Assembly: GCA_023230565.1 (NCBI GenBank)
Contig: JALNXD010000019.1
Span: 1 to 51,618 of the forward strand
Length of the DNA: 51,618 nt
Reading direction: 5' to 3'
Source: Syntrophales bacterium
GTDB lineage: Bacteria; Desulfobacterota; Syntrophia; Syntrophales; UBA2210
Part shown: positions 1 to 8,159 of the stretch, piece by piece
Layout: each line of letters begins with the position of its first letter
How positions within the stretch are numbered: position 1 is the stretch's first letter
Notes under the pieces: generated by a model
Databases searched by the model: none
The model's input: the letters and a program-made list of their open reading frames with translations, nothing else
What the model was told of the DNA's origin: nothing
Translations under genes and position numbers: made by a program

Positions 1-71
1 AAATCTCGGTGTCGCCGACCGGAATGTCCGTTTGGAAATCTTTACTTTCGTGGATTGAAGGAGTGAATGAT

Positions 72-440
72 ATGCGGAAAACTAATCTGAAAAGAGCTTC
101 AATAGGAGTCGTCATTGTTATTTTGGCCGGTGCGGCTGGCCTGGGGGTTCTTAGGGCCAGTATGAATCAGCCGGATGAAACGCAGACCGAACGCGGTGCC
201 GCTCTGTTCGCAGACAAAGGTTGTGCGAACTGTCATTATACGGATAAGACAGAAACAAAAACAGGTCCGGGTCTTAAAAATCTTTTCGGAAAAGATACAC
301 TCCCGGCCAGCGGCAGGCCTGCTACAGAAGAAAATGTGCGCCTGCAGCTTCACGAACCCTATGCACACATGCCTTCGTATTCCGGCCGACTGACCGGGGA
401 GGAAGAAGAACTCATTATTTCATATCTCAGGTCGCTTTAG
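72..440 (+). CDS. small c-type cytochrome, membrane-anchored or exported
   Basis: A 122-aa monohaem cytochrome c. Residues 9-28 form one hydrophobic signal/anchor segment. The haem-binding CANCH motif is at C51, C54 and H55, and M100 (in AHMPSY) is the probable distal haem ligand, as in class I cytochromes. The fold ends in the usual C-terminal helix (EEEELIISYLRSL). An ATG at 72 is chosen over an upstream in-frame start because GAAGGAG lies just before it. It should carry electrons on the periplasmic side of the membrane; its partners are unknown because the upstream neighbour is outside the window. The haem motif makes the class call firm; the specific pathway is not known. Confidence 0.88.
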   Translation: MRKTNLKRASIGVVIVILAGAAGLGVLRASMNQPDETQTERGAALFADKGCANCHYTDKTETKTGPGLKNLFGKDTLPASGRPATEENVRLQLHEPYAHMPSYSGRLTGEEEELIISYLRSL

Positions 441-726
441 AAAAGGCTACTAAGAAATGAATGCGGTATTCGTTTATTCTTCCACTGCGGGGTGTCAGGT
501 TCCTGGCTGCGAATCGGGTTTTTTCAGGTGCCGTACCGTCGAAGCACCCATTCCGGATCTGTGAGTTCAAACCACGAGTGTGCCGGGACAGCTTCGTGTA
601 CTTCCATATATAGTGCCTGTTTTGCCTGCATGAGGAGTTTCCGGATAAGTGATGCGGCAGTCACGCATCTTTGTAAAGATGCCGGTATTGGCATTAGACG
701 CTATTAAAATTCAAGGAGAGTTAATT
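441..726. other. intergenic region with an 18-bp perfect palindrome
   Basis: No convincing gene. At 665-682 lies GCATCTTTGTAAAGATGC, an 8-bp perfect inverted repeat with a 2-base centre, about 45 bases before the M16 peptidase start. It could be an operator or a short RNA hairpin; there is no T-tract, so a terminator is unlikely. Confidence 0.4.
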
Positions 727-2073
727 ATGAAAAAAATAAAAGGGCCGCTCTTTCTTCTCTTTTCTGCAGCCGGATGTTTTTTTATCCTCTTTTCGGCAGT
801 CTGGGGCGCAGAATATATGGAGTCAGTCAGAGAGCACAGGCTCCCCAACGGAATGAAAGTGATACTTCTTGAAAATCACAAAGCGCCGGTTGTTACATTT
901 CAGGTGTGGTATCGCGCAGGGTCCAGAAATGACACATGGGGAAAAACGGGACTCGCTCATACATTCGAACACCTGATGTTTAAAGGGACAAAAAATGTGG
1001 GCAGAGAGGAATTCACAAGGCGCATACAAGAGGTCGGAGGCGAATATAATGCATTCACATCGCACGATTATGCCGCATATTTTGAAAATGTCGCGCGAGA
1101 ATATATTGAAATCCCTATCCGCCTCGAAGCCGACAGAATGCACAACCTGCATTTTACAAAAGAGGATTTTGAAACAGAAAAGAGAGTCGTTATGGAGGAA
1201 AGGAGATTACGTACCGAGGATCAACCCAAGGCGTTGCTCATAGAACAATTGATGGCAACGGCTTTCCAGGCACAACCCTATCATTGGCCTATCATAGGCT
1301 GGATGGACGATCTGAAAAGAATTTCCTATGAAGATGCCTTGCGTTTTTACCGGAATTTTTATTCTCCCTCCAACGGCTTCATCTCGATTGTCGGTGATTT
1401 CAAGTCAGAAAATATCATTGCGCTTCTTGCCGAATCATTCGGCGCTATTCAATCAGAGCAAGAAAGAGAATTATTAAGATATAAAGACCCACCTCAACTC
1501 GGCGAAAGGCGCGTGTACGTCACCGGTAAGGCAACGCTCCCCTTTGTCGCCATCGGGTACCATGTGCCAAGTGTTCAGAATCAGGATGGCTATGTACTGG
1601 AAATAATATCAGCACTCGCATCTGCCGGTAAAAGTTCTCGCTTGTACGGAAATCTCGTTCTCGGACAACTGGCGACATCGGCAGGCACAGAGTATTCCCT
1701 TCTTTCAGTCGATCCGTCGCTTTTCCTTTTTTATGCAGAACCGCTTCCGGGAAGGACCTCGCGAAAGATAGAAGAGTCTCTCTTGCATGAAATCGAAGTG
1801 CTTAAAAACACGCCTGTTGGAGAAGAAGAACTGGAAAAGGCGAAAAACCAGCTTGAATCGGATTTTATTATCGGTCAGGATTCACTTTTTTTACAGGGCA
1901 TGCTCCTTGCGCGCTATGAGATTGCGACTTCCTGGAAGAAAATCCGCAAGTATATCCCCGGCATCCGTGCAGTTACCTCGGAAGATGTGAAGCGTGTTGC
2001 CTGTACCTACTTCACTGCGGCTAACCGTACAGTCGGCATTCTTGAGCCTGAAGCAAAAGAAGTAAAAGAGTAG
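727..2073 (+). CDS. M16 family zinc metallopeptidase, catalytic subunit type
   Basis: A 448-aa pitrilysin/processing-peptidase family protein. Residues 6-27 form a signal peptide (hydrophobic stretch ending near VWGA), so it should act in the periplasm. The inverted zinc motif HxxEH is intact at H78-E81-H82, inside the family signature GLAHTFEHLMFKGT. The N-terminal domain is the peptidase M16 domain and the C-terminal half is the inactive-fold M16C domain. The ATG at 727 is preceded by AAGGAG at 713-718, which rules out longer upstream starts. In many bacteria such proteins work with a second M16 subunit lacking the zinc site; a plausible partner is encoded far away at 30415-31830. The substrate is unknown. 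Confidence 0.92.
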   Translation: MKKIKGPLFLLFSAAGCFFILFSAVWGAEYMESVREHRLPNGMKVILLENHKAPVVTFQVWYRAGSRNDTWGKTGLAHTFEHLMFKGTKNVGREEFTRRIQEVGGEYNAFTSHDYAAYFENVAREYIEIPIRLEADRMHNLHFTKEDFETEKRVVMEERRLRTEDQPKALLIEQLMATAFQAQPYHWPIIGWMDDLKRISYEDALRFYRNFYSPSNGFISIVGDFKSENIIALLAESFGAIQSEQERELLRYKDPPQLGERRVYVTGKATLPFVAIGYHVPSVQNQDGYVLEIISALASAGKSSRLYGNLVLGQLATSAGTEYSLLSVDPSLFLFYAEPLPGRTSRKIEESLLHEIEVLKNTPVGEEELEKAKNQLESDFIIGQDSLFLQGMLLARYEIATSWKKIRKYIPGIRAVTSEDVKRVACTYFTAANRTVGILEPEAKEVKE

Positions 2074-2171
2074 TGCTGCACGCCTCATATACAGCTGAGA
2101 TACCATTTCTTTCTTTGCTTGCTTTAACGGGCATGCGATTTGAGACAGGCAAAGCCGGATATTTTCTGACG

Positions 2172-3425
2172 TCATGCGCTTTGAAATGATGCGACAGCGG
2201 CATCCAGGGCCTCCATTCGGTTTTTAGCCGAAACTGTGAGAATTCTGGTGCCGGCGCTGGAAAAAACATACCGGGGGGCCTTTTGCCGCAACTTCCCGGC
2301 AAGGATCACGGCATCCACATTCTTCGAAACCAGCCACTCGGCTATATGAACCTGGCTGCTCCTCTTTCCCGCCCGAAACGGATTTTCGACAACTTCTTCC
2401 TCTTTGATGCTGCCGTCCGGAATATGCAGCCGGGCAATCAGAAAAAAAGGTGACGTACCGAACGGATCGAGACTCAATTCCCCTTTTTTGTCTTCCAGCG
2501 GCAAAGCGATTCTGCGATATGCCCCTGACTCAGGTTCATAATGAATGACCACCCGCTCCACATGGGGAATGTTTTCGTGAATCCTGGATTCAATATCCTC
2601 GGTTATCGTATGGGCCTTTTTCAGATCGTCGGTCCTCATCGTGATCGTTGCCTGCAGAAATCTGAACCTGCCCGCTTTCCGGCCCACAAGAGACCGGATA
2701 TCCGCCACCAGGGGTTCGGATTCTATTATTTGCCGGACATGTGACAGCTCATCTTTATCAAGAGAAGCGTCAAGCAGTACCCGCATTCCGCTGTGCAGGA
2801 GATCCCAACCCGTGTGCGCAATAAAGAGAAGCACCAGAACCGCCGCTATCTGGTCAATGGTAACCCCGTAAAATGCGAATTCAAGATCGAAGTAGATCAA
2901 CAGAACTGCGAGAAGAACCGCAACAGATGAAAGGGAATCCACCTCCCGGTGGCGCCCTTCGGCAACCAGAGTCGGCGATTCGGTCCTCCTGCCCGCAGCG
3001 ACTGCATACCGTCCAAAGAGAAAGGTCGCCAGTGTGCTCGCTGCCATAAGCAGCACAACCGTCACTGACATTTCCGGAGGCGCCGCCTGGGGGGAAAAGA
3101 CGCGGCGGATAATTTCATAGCCGGCATAGAATATGAACAACGCGACGACGACGGAAAGAAGATTGTCTATTTTGTACCGGCCCAGGGGAAAAGTCGAAGT
3201 TTTGCGAAAAGACAACCTCAACCCGATATACAGGATCAGAGAAGAAACCGAATCGGTTGCGGAATCGATAGCACTGGCTGTAACTGCAAGGCTGTTCGAC
3301 AAAAAAGAGGCAAAAAACTTTACTCCGGCAAGGCCCAAGTTCAGCAGGAATCCGTACAATGCTATCCGACGTATTTGTCCGCTTTCCCGGCCGCGCGCCT
3401 CCATCTCGCCCTTGCCTGATCCCAT
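2172..3425 (-). CDS. cation diffusion facilitator fused to a C-terminal NifX/NifB-like domain
   Basis: A 417-aa protein. The N-terminal part (about 1-215) is a CDF transporter with six predicted membrane helices; the metal-binding pairs are D54xxxD58 in helix 2 and H159xxxD163 in helix 5, the arrangement seen in zinc/iron exporter FieF (YiiP). A cytoplasmic CDF dimerisation domain follows (about 216-300). The last ~115 residues resemble the dinitrogenase iron-molybdenum cofactor (NifX/NifB C-terminal) fold, with the pattern HIAEWLVSKNVDAVILAGKL. It probably exports divalent metal (Fe, Zn or Mn). It starts 15 bases after the transketolase stop, so both genes are likely in one transcript. The metal specificity and the role of the fused domain are inferences. 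Confidence 0.88.
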   Translation of the reverse strand: MGSGKGEMEARGRESGQIRRIALYGFLLNLGLAGVKFFASFLSNSLAVTASAIDSATDSVSSLILYIGLRLSFRKTSTFPLGRYKIDNLLSVVVALFIFYAGYEIIRRVFSPQAAPPEMSVTVVLLMAASTLATFLFGRYAVAAGRRTESPTLVAEGRHREVDSLSSVAVLLAVLLIYFDLEFAFYGVTIDQIAAVLVLLFIAHTGWDLLHSGMRVLLDASLDKDELSHVRQIIESEPLVADIRSLVGRKAGRFRFLQATITMRTDDLKKAHTITEDIESRIHENIPHVERVVIHYEPESGAYRRIALPLEDKKGELSLDPFGTSPFFLIARLHIPDGSIKEEEVVENPFRAGKRSSQVHIAEWLVSKNVDAVILAGKLRQKAPRYVFSSAGTRILTVSAKNRMEALDAAVASFQSA

Positions 3426-3440
3426 CGATTTCCCCGGTGC

Positions 3441-5315
3441 TCAAAAAATCTGCTTTGATATGCCCTTGCAGTCTTTCGCCGCCTTCACTTCCCTGATCTT
3501 CCGGATAATTGCCCTGCGGGAGATCTCTTCATACTCCATCAGTTCCTCCGGTGTTCCGCTCATCGGGGGTTTTCTGACGGCAAGAAAATGCACGGCGATT
3601 CCCTCTTCTGCCAGAACACTTGCGACCGCCTCTCCCAGCCCGCCTTCGGCATAATGGTCCTCTACCGTTATCATTGCGCCTGTATCGAGGGCGGCCCTGC
3701 GGAGCGTCTCACGGTCCAGAGGCTTGATACTGTAAAGATCGATTACCCTGATTGCCGTGCCCTCTCCCCGCAGCTCTTCATATGCCGCGAGGGCCTCATG
3801 GACGGTAACGCCGGCGGCAACTACCGTCGCATTGTCATCTTCGCTTTTTCTGAGGATCTTGCACCCCCCGACGGGAAATTCCTCATCGGCATCATAAATG
3901 ATGGGGGTGCCGCCCCTGGTGGTGCGGATATAGACGATCCCTTCATGGCGGGCTGCTTCTTCCACCAGCTTCTCCGTCGATACGGCATCGCAGGGGTAGA
4001 GGACCACCCCGTCCAGAATGGTTCTGAACATGGCGATGTCTTCCAGCCCCATCTGCGATGGACCGTCCTGGCCTATTGAAACACCGGCATGAGATCCTAC
4101 AAATTTAATATTTGCCGCCGAATAACGGCTCATCCGGATCTGATCGAAGGCTCTCGTAAAGAAGGCGGCAAAGGTCGAAACAAAGGGCGTTTTTCCCCTT
4201 ACGGAGAGCCCCAGGGCTGTTCCCACCATATTCTGTTCCGCAATATACATCTCGAAAAAACGGTCGGGATATGCCTCCTTGAAAATTTCGGCCATGGTGG
4301 AATTGCTCACTTCCGCATCCATGCACAGGATATCGGGATAGCGGGGATAGATCCGTTTCAGGGCTTGGCCGTATGCTTCCCTTGTCGACAGAAAGGTTCC
4401 TTTTTTATAATCGATTTTACCCGTTTCCTCCGGCACATCCGGTTTTTGCGGATGCAGATCTTCCGGTTCGGATATCCGCCCCCGCACCTGAAAGTCCACG
4501 TCACCGATTTCATTTACTGCCTTGACAAGATCGTCTCTCCCCGGCGCCTTGCCGTGCCATCCGTGACGGTCCTCGAAAAAGGAAATACCCTTCCCTTTGA
4601 CTGTCCTGGCAATGATGACGGTGGGGGTCTCCTTGTGTCCGGCCGCTTCTTCATAGGCGCCGAGTATCTCGCTGTAAGAGTGGCCGTCGATCACTATCGT
4701 GTGTATCCCGAACGAAGATATTCTCTTCTGATAGGCCGTCGTATCGTGCCCGTACATGGTTTCTCCCCGCTGTCCGAGACGGTTCACATCGACGATTCCG
4801 ATCAGGTTGTCCAGTTCATAATGCGCCGCGATCTGAATTGCCTCCCATTGCGAACCCTCGCTCAGTTCGCTGTCGCCCAGCAGTACATAGGTCTTATAGG
4901 GGAGCCGGTCGAGGTATTTGGCATTAATGGCCATGCCCACTCCTATGGAAAGCCCCTGCCCCAGAGAGCCGGTGGCGACTTCCGCATACGGGAAAACCGG
5001 CATGGGGTGCCCTTCCAGAGGACTGCCGAATTTTCTGTAGGAAAGAATTTCCTCACGGGTCAGCGCCCCTGCGGCCAACCACAGCGCATAAAAAAGCGGC
5101 GAGGCATGGCCTTTGGAAAAAATCAGCCTGTCATTATTCGGGTGGGATACATTGCCCATATCGAACCGGAAGGCACCCCCGAATAGAAGCCCCACCATCA
5201 GTTCTGTCGCTGAAAGGCCTGATGTCGGGTGCCCCGAACCTGCTTCGGCCGTGGCAATGAGAATAGAATGCCTGACAAGCCGCGCAAGACTTTCCAGATG
5301 TTCATGTGAATTCAT
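3441..5315 (-). CDS. tkt: transketolase (full-length, short animal-like type)
   Basis: A 624-aa thiamine-diphosphate enzyme that moves two-carbon ketol units between sugar phosphates in the non-oxidative pentose phosphate pathway. Visible are the N-terminal GSGHPTS motif, the cofactor-binding segment GDSELSEGS (GDGE in most homologues, so Gly to Ser here), the INRLGQ-like stretch VNRLGQ, and the catalytic glutamate region AEQNMVG in the pyrimidine domain. The length and local sequence resemble the ~620-aa animal/archaeal-type transketolases rather than the ~660-aa E. coli type. The ATG at 5315 is chosen because AAAGGAGGA precedes it; 11 extra upstream codons are possible but lack a ribosome site. 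It leads the CDF transporter gene with a 15-base gap. Confidence 0.93.
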   Translation of the reverse strand: MNSHEHLESLARLVRHSILIATAEAGSGHPTSGLSATELMVGLLFGGAFRFDMGNVSHPNNDRLIFSKGHASPLFYALWLAAGALTREEILSYRKFGSPLEGHPMPVFPYAEVATGSLGQGLSIGVGMAINAKYLDRLPYKTYVLLGDSELSEGSQWEAIQIAAHYELDNLIGIVDVNRLGQRGETMYGHDTTAYQKRISSFGIHTIVIDGHSYSEILGAYEEAAGHKETPTVIIARTVKGKGISFFEDRHGWHGKAPGRDDLVKAVNEIGDVDFQVRGRISEPEDLHPQKPDVPEETGKIDYKKGTFLSTREAYGQALKRIYPRYPDILCMDAEVSNSTMAEIFKEAYPDRFFEMYIAEQNMVGTALGLSVRGKTPFVSTFAAFFTRAFDQIRMSRYSAANIKFVGSHAGVSIGQDGPSQMGLEDIAMFRTILDGVVLYPCDAVSTEKLVEEAARHEGIVYIRTTRGGTPIIYDADEEFPVGGCKILRKSEDDNATVVAAGVTVHEALAAYEELRGEGTAIRVIDLYSIKPLDRETLRRAALDTGAMITVEDHYAEGGLGEAVASVLAEEGIAVHFLAVRKPPMSGTPEELMEYEEISRRAIIRKIREVKAAKDCKGISKQIF

Positions 5316-5573
5316 TTTTCCTCCTTTTATCTTTGTAACCCACCCCATTTGTTTTTTCCACCTTATACTTTCACATGAACCGAATCCCTGACAGCCAGTT
5401 TAAATATAATTGAATCATTTCAAAATACATGACTCACCCTATTTTAATCCTGCTGCAACTGACCGAATATGGAATAGTAAAATTAAATTAAAAAGGTCCG
5501 GCCGATTACGCCGGAATGTGACAGGTTGATTTCGCGGCAGTTAACGCAATCACAGTAAAAGGAGGCATTTAAC

Positions 5574-5753
5574 ATGCTCTATTGGGCTCTTGTATTTTTT
5601 ATAGTTGCAATAATCGCAGCTGTTTTCGGGTTCACGGGTATAGCATCGGCAGCAGCCGGAATAGCGAAAATTTTATTTGTGATTTTTATAATTCTTTTCA
5701 TCATTGCCCTGATCTCCGGTCTCATTCGAGGGAGGACAACACATATTCCGTAA
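5574..5753 (+). CDS. DUF1328 (UPF0391/YtjA-like) small membrane protein
   Basis: A 59-aa, almost entirely hydrophobic protein that begins MLYWALVFFIVAIIA and contains two predicted membrane helices (about 3-22 and 30-50) separated by the conserved small-residue stretch TGIASAAAGIAK. This is the hallmark of the DUF1328 family. GGAGG at 5561-5565 gives a well-spaced ribosome site. Members are often stress-induced, but the function is unknown. It stands alone, followed by a strongly structured intergenic region. Confidence 0.85.
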   Translation: MLYWALVFFIVAIIAAVFGFTGIASAAAGIAKILFVIFIILFIIALISGLIRGRTTHIP

Positions 5754-5776
5754 GTGTATGTGAGTATGATTACCCC

Positions 5777-5833
5777 CAGGCTCACGAAGGGTTCTGAGCG
5801 CGAAACAATGTTCGTGAAAAGAACCGGAGCCTG
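5777..5833. repeat. nested inverted repeat (RNA hairpin) between two genes
   Basis: The outer arms CAGGCTC (5777-5783) and GAGCCTG (5827-5833) are perfect complements, and so are the inner arms GGTTCT (5790-5795) and AGAACC (5820-5825). A short CGAA/TTCG pairing can close the apex. There is no T-run, so this is more likely a regulatory or processing structure than a terminator. Confidence 0.5.
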
Positions 5834-5895
5834 AGATCTAAATCTGAAGCAAATAAAGCGGCTGATAAGTGTGTGAACACATTGCAGGAGGAATA

Positions 5896-6549
5896 ATGAA
5901 CGCAAGTGTCAGGCTATTTCATGGTTTATCCGCTGTTTCCATTGCGGCTTTGCTCGTATTCGTTTCTTCTTTCAGCCTTCTCGCGCAGGGAAAAACAGAG
6001 ATGTACATTGCCGATTTGAAGCCACTGAACGCACGGATTACCGGAAGTACCGTCTCAGGTAAAGCAGCCTTCGAAATCAACGGCGACAAATTGAGCATAT
6101 ACATCGAAGCGACCGGCCTGACACCCGGAATCATGCATCTGCAGCATTATCACGGGATCACTGACGGAACTGATGCGAACTGTCCGACCATGGAACAAGA
6201 CCGGAACAACGACGGGATACTTGATCTCATCGAAACGAGATTTACAGCGGGTGTAACTCTTGTACCTTTTCACGACGATCCGTCCAGCCTGAAGATTCAA
6301 GTTGATACGTATCCTGTCGCTTCCAAGGATGGCACCATTACATATAATAAGACAGTTTCCATAGAAAAACTCAAAAAGGCAGTCTTGCATACCTACGGCA
6401 TATCAGAATTTCATCTTGAAAACAGAGTAGTATTTCTGCATGGCATCAGTCCTGAAATAAATCTTCCTTCTTCTGTCATGTCGCTCACCGGCGTACCGGC
6501 CCATGTCACGATTCCTGTGGCATGTGGTAAAATTTACCGGTTGAAATAA
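5896..6549 (+). CDS. secreted protein with EF-hand loop, possibly CHRD/SOD-like fold
   Basis: A 217-aa exported protein with a signal peptide (about residues 1-31, ending SLLAQG). Residues 102-113 (DRNNDGILDLIE) match a canonical 12-residue EF-hand calcium loop: acidic or polar ligands at loop positions 1, 3, 5 and 9, Gly at 6 and Glu at 12. The pattern GLTPGIMHLQHYHG just before it recalls the GxTPGxHxxHxH turn of CHRD and Cu/Zn-SOD-like beta folds, but I cannot confirm that family. The ATG at 5896 is preceded by GGAGG; nine upstream codons in the same frame are less likely. A terminator-like element follows. Role unknown; calcium binding is an inference. Confidence 0.7.
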   Translation: MNASVRLFHGLSAVSIAALLVFVSSFSLLAQGKTEMYIADLKPLNARITGSTVSGKAAFEINGDKLSIYIEATGLTPGIMHLQHYHGITDGTDANCPTMEQDRNNDGILDLIETRFTAGVTLVPFHDDPSSLKIQVDTYPVASKDGTITYNKTVSIEKLKKAVLHTYGISEFHLENRVVFLHGISPEINLPSSVMSLTGVPAHVTIPVACGKIYRLK

Positions 6550-6558
6550 TTTTAATGG

Positions 6559-6600
6559 CTGCATCGTCCATGCAGAGCACCCGTCAGGGTTTTATTTTTT
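6559..6600 (+). terminator. probable rho-independent terminator
   Basis: Stem CTGCAT (6559-6564)/ATGCAG (6570-6575), then a second small stem ACCC/GGGT (6579-6590) running into TTTATTTTTT. It lies just after the EF-hand protein gene and before the next operon. Confidence 0.55.
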
Positions 6601-6624
6601 AAAAGAATATTTTGGAGGATAACT

Positions 6625-7032
6625 ATGAAACACTACAAAAAGAAATCTCCAGCAACTTACTTTTTTCTGATATCCCTGCTTTCGAGTATCCTTTTTCCAG
6701 CCTGCAGTCCCAATACCGTTCCCATTCAGAAAGACATATCAAATGCCGATATGATAATCACTTCAGCCCAGCAATCAACAGCAACGGAAAATGCACCTCT
6801 GGAACTCCGGCTGGCGAAAGAAAAGCTCGAACAGGCCCGAACCGCTCTTGATTCAGAAAACTACACAACAGCTAGTTATCTGGCGCAGGAAGCGATGGTA
6901 ACGGCCAATCTCGCATATGAAAAGACCCGTACCGAAAAAACCAAGGAAATAGTAAGAGGGCTCCGGGAAAGCATCAACACCTTAAATGAAGAAATATTGA
7001 ATATTCAGAAATCGTCACAAGGGGGTAATTAG
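6625..7032 (+). CDS. putative DUF4398-type lipoprotein
   Basis: A 135-aa protein with a lysine-rich start, hydrophobic segment and a Cys after LFPA (residue about 27), so a lipoprotein signal is likely though the lipobox is not ideal. The mature part is a helical, Ala/Glu-rich repeat (ELRLAKEKLEQARTALDSE, SYLAQEAMVTANLAYEKT) typical of DUF4398 proteins. GGAGG precedes the ATG. Only 2 bases separate it from the following OmpA-type lipoprotein, whose N-terminal half has the same kind of repeat, so the two probably act together in the periplasm or at the outer membrane. Confidence 0.75.
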   Translation: MKHYKKKSPATYFFLISLLSSILFPACSPNTVPIQKDISNADMIITSAQQSTATENAPLELRLAKEKLEQARTALDSENYTTASYLAQEAMVTANLAYEKTRTEKTKEIVRGLRESINTLNEEILNIQKSSQGGN

Positions 7033-7034
7033 AC

Positions 7035-7889
7035 ATGAATGTTCGTATTCTCAACAATGTAATGGTTGCCATATTTATTGTATCCATACTGCTCATGTTT
7101 TGCGCATGTGCGACAACTCCTGAAACTGCTGTTCTTGCAGAAGCCAGGGAGTCATATGATAAAGCCCGGAATGACGCTTCAGTTTCAAAATATTCCCCTG
7201 TGGCACTCTATGAAGCCAAACAATCTCTCGATATGGCCCAGGCGGCCGAAAGCGAAAAGGCGCAGGAACATCATGCCTATGTGGCACAGAAGAAAACACA
7301 GTTAGCTATGGTACAGGCTGAGCGTATGAAGGCGGAAGATGAATTCCAAGAACTGGAGAAGAAGAGACAGGAGATTGTGTTAAAAAGAAGAGAGCTGCAG
7401 ATTCAAAAGGCTCAGCAGGAAACAGCTGCTGCGAAGGAAGAAGCGGCAGTTGCGAGAGAACAGGCTGATGCCGCCAAAAGCGAGCTTGAAAGTGTGCGGC
7501 AGGAGCTGGAAGGATTAAAAGCAAAAGAAACCAGGCGGGGGATTGTTGTCACAATGGAAGACATGCTTTTTAGAGTGGATAAGGCAGATCTCCTGCCCGG
7601 CGCCATGCTGACCATCGATCAAATGGCACGCTTCCTGAAAAACCATCCCGAGTACAATGCCTCGATCGAAGGACACACAGACAGCACCGGTACTGCAGAC
7701 TACAATCAGAAATTGTCCGAACTCCGCGCCGAATCGGTCAGCGAGGCACTTCAGGCCCGCGGCATAAGCCGGGATCGCTTGACTATCAGGGGACTGGGTG
7801 AAAATTATCCCGTTGCCACCAACGAAACCGCTGCGGGGCGGCAACTGAACCGCCGCGTCGAAATTGTACTGAAAAACAACAACACATAA
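7035..7889 (+). CDS. OmpA-family lipoprotein with N-terminal DUF4398-like coiled coil
   Basis: A 284-aa protein. Residues 1-25 form a lipoprotein-like signal ending MFCAC; either C23 or C25 could be lipidated. About 30-165 is a long Ala/Glu/Lys-rich coiled coil resembling the preceding gene product. About 170-284 is an OmpA C-terminal peptidoglycan-binding domain with the signatures EGHTDSTGTADYN, LSELRAESV and LNRRVEI. It should tether an envelope structure to peptidoglycan. A GGGGG stretch lies 10 bases before the ATG. The gene is cotranscribed with 6625-7032 (2-base gap). The domain call is firm; the physiological role is not. Confidence 0.9.
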   Translation: MNVRILNNVMVAIFIVSILLMFCACATTPETAVLAEARESYDKARNDASVSKYSPVALYEAKQSLDMAQAAESEKAQEHHAYVAQKKTQLAMVQAERMKAEDEFQELEKKRQEIVLKRRELQIQKAQQETAAAKEEAAVAREQADAAKSELESVRQELEGLKAKETRRGIVVTMEDMLFRVDKADLLPGAMLTIDQMARFLKNHPEYNASIEGHTDSTGTADYNQKLSELRAESVSEALQARGISRDRLTIRGLGENYPVATNETAAGRQLNRRVEIVLKNNNT

Positions 7890-7901
7890 CAGGAGCTTCA
7901 T

Positions 7902-7962
7902 TTTCCCGTTTTTCGGGAAACCACCCGATAACCATTCGGCCGGCTTACATGTGCCGGCCGAA
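7902..7962. repeat. two strong hairpins after the ompA-like gene
   Basis: First hairpin: TTTCCCG (7902-7908), TTTTT loop, CGGGAAA (7914-7920). Second: TTCGGCCGGC (7935-7944), 8-base loop, GCCGGCCGAA (7953-7962), a perfect 10-bp GC-rich stem. They are placed where a terminator is expected, but neither has a following T-run. The rest of 7963-8159 holds nothing I recognise. Confidence 0.5.
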
Positions 7963-8159
7963 CCAGTGCTTTCAGATTCGGACCCGATTATCGCACTGCC
8001 GATGGAACCCGGATACAGCGTGATTTCCATTTACCGGAAGACAAGGATTGTATCTTGACATCAAGCCGGGTCTTTGACGACATATTTACTCGCATTGATT
8101 ACTTCCATGCTTACAGATTGGCGAAAAAGAACAGTGGCGATTGAAAACGGGCTTTTATC

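Noticed and set aside
4089..5186. 365-codon antisense open frame within transketolase
   Set aside because: Antisense shadow of a conserved enzyme gene.
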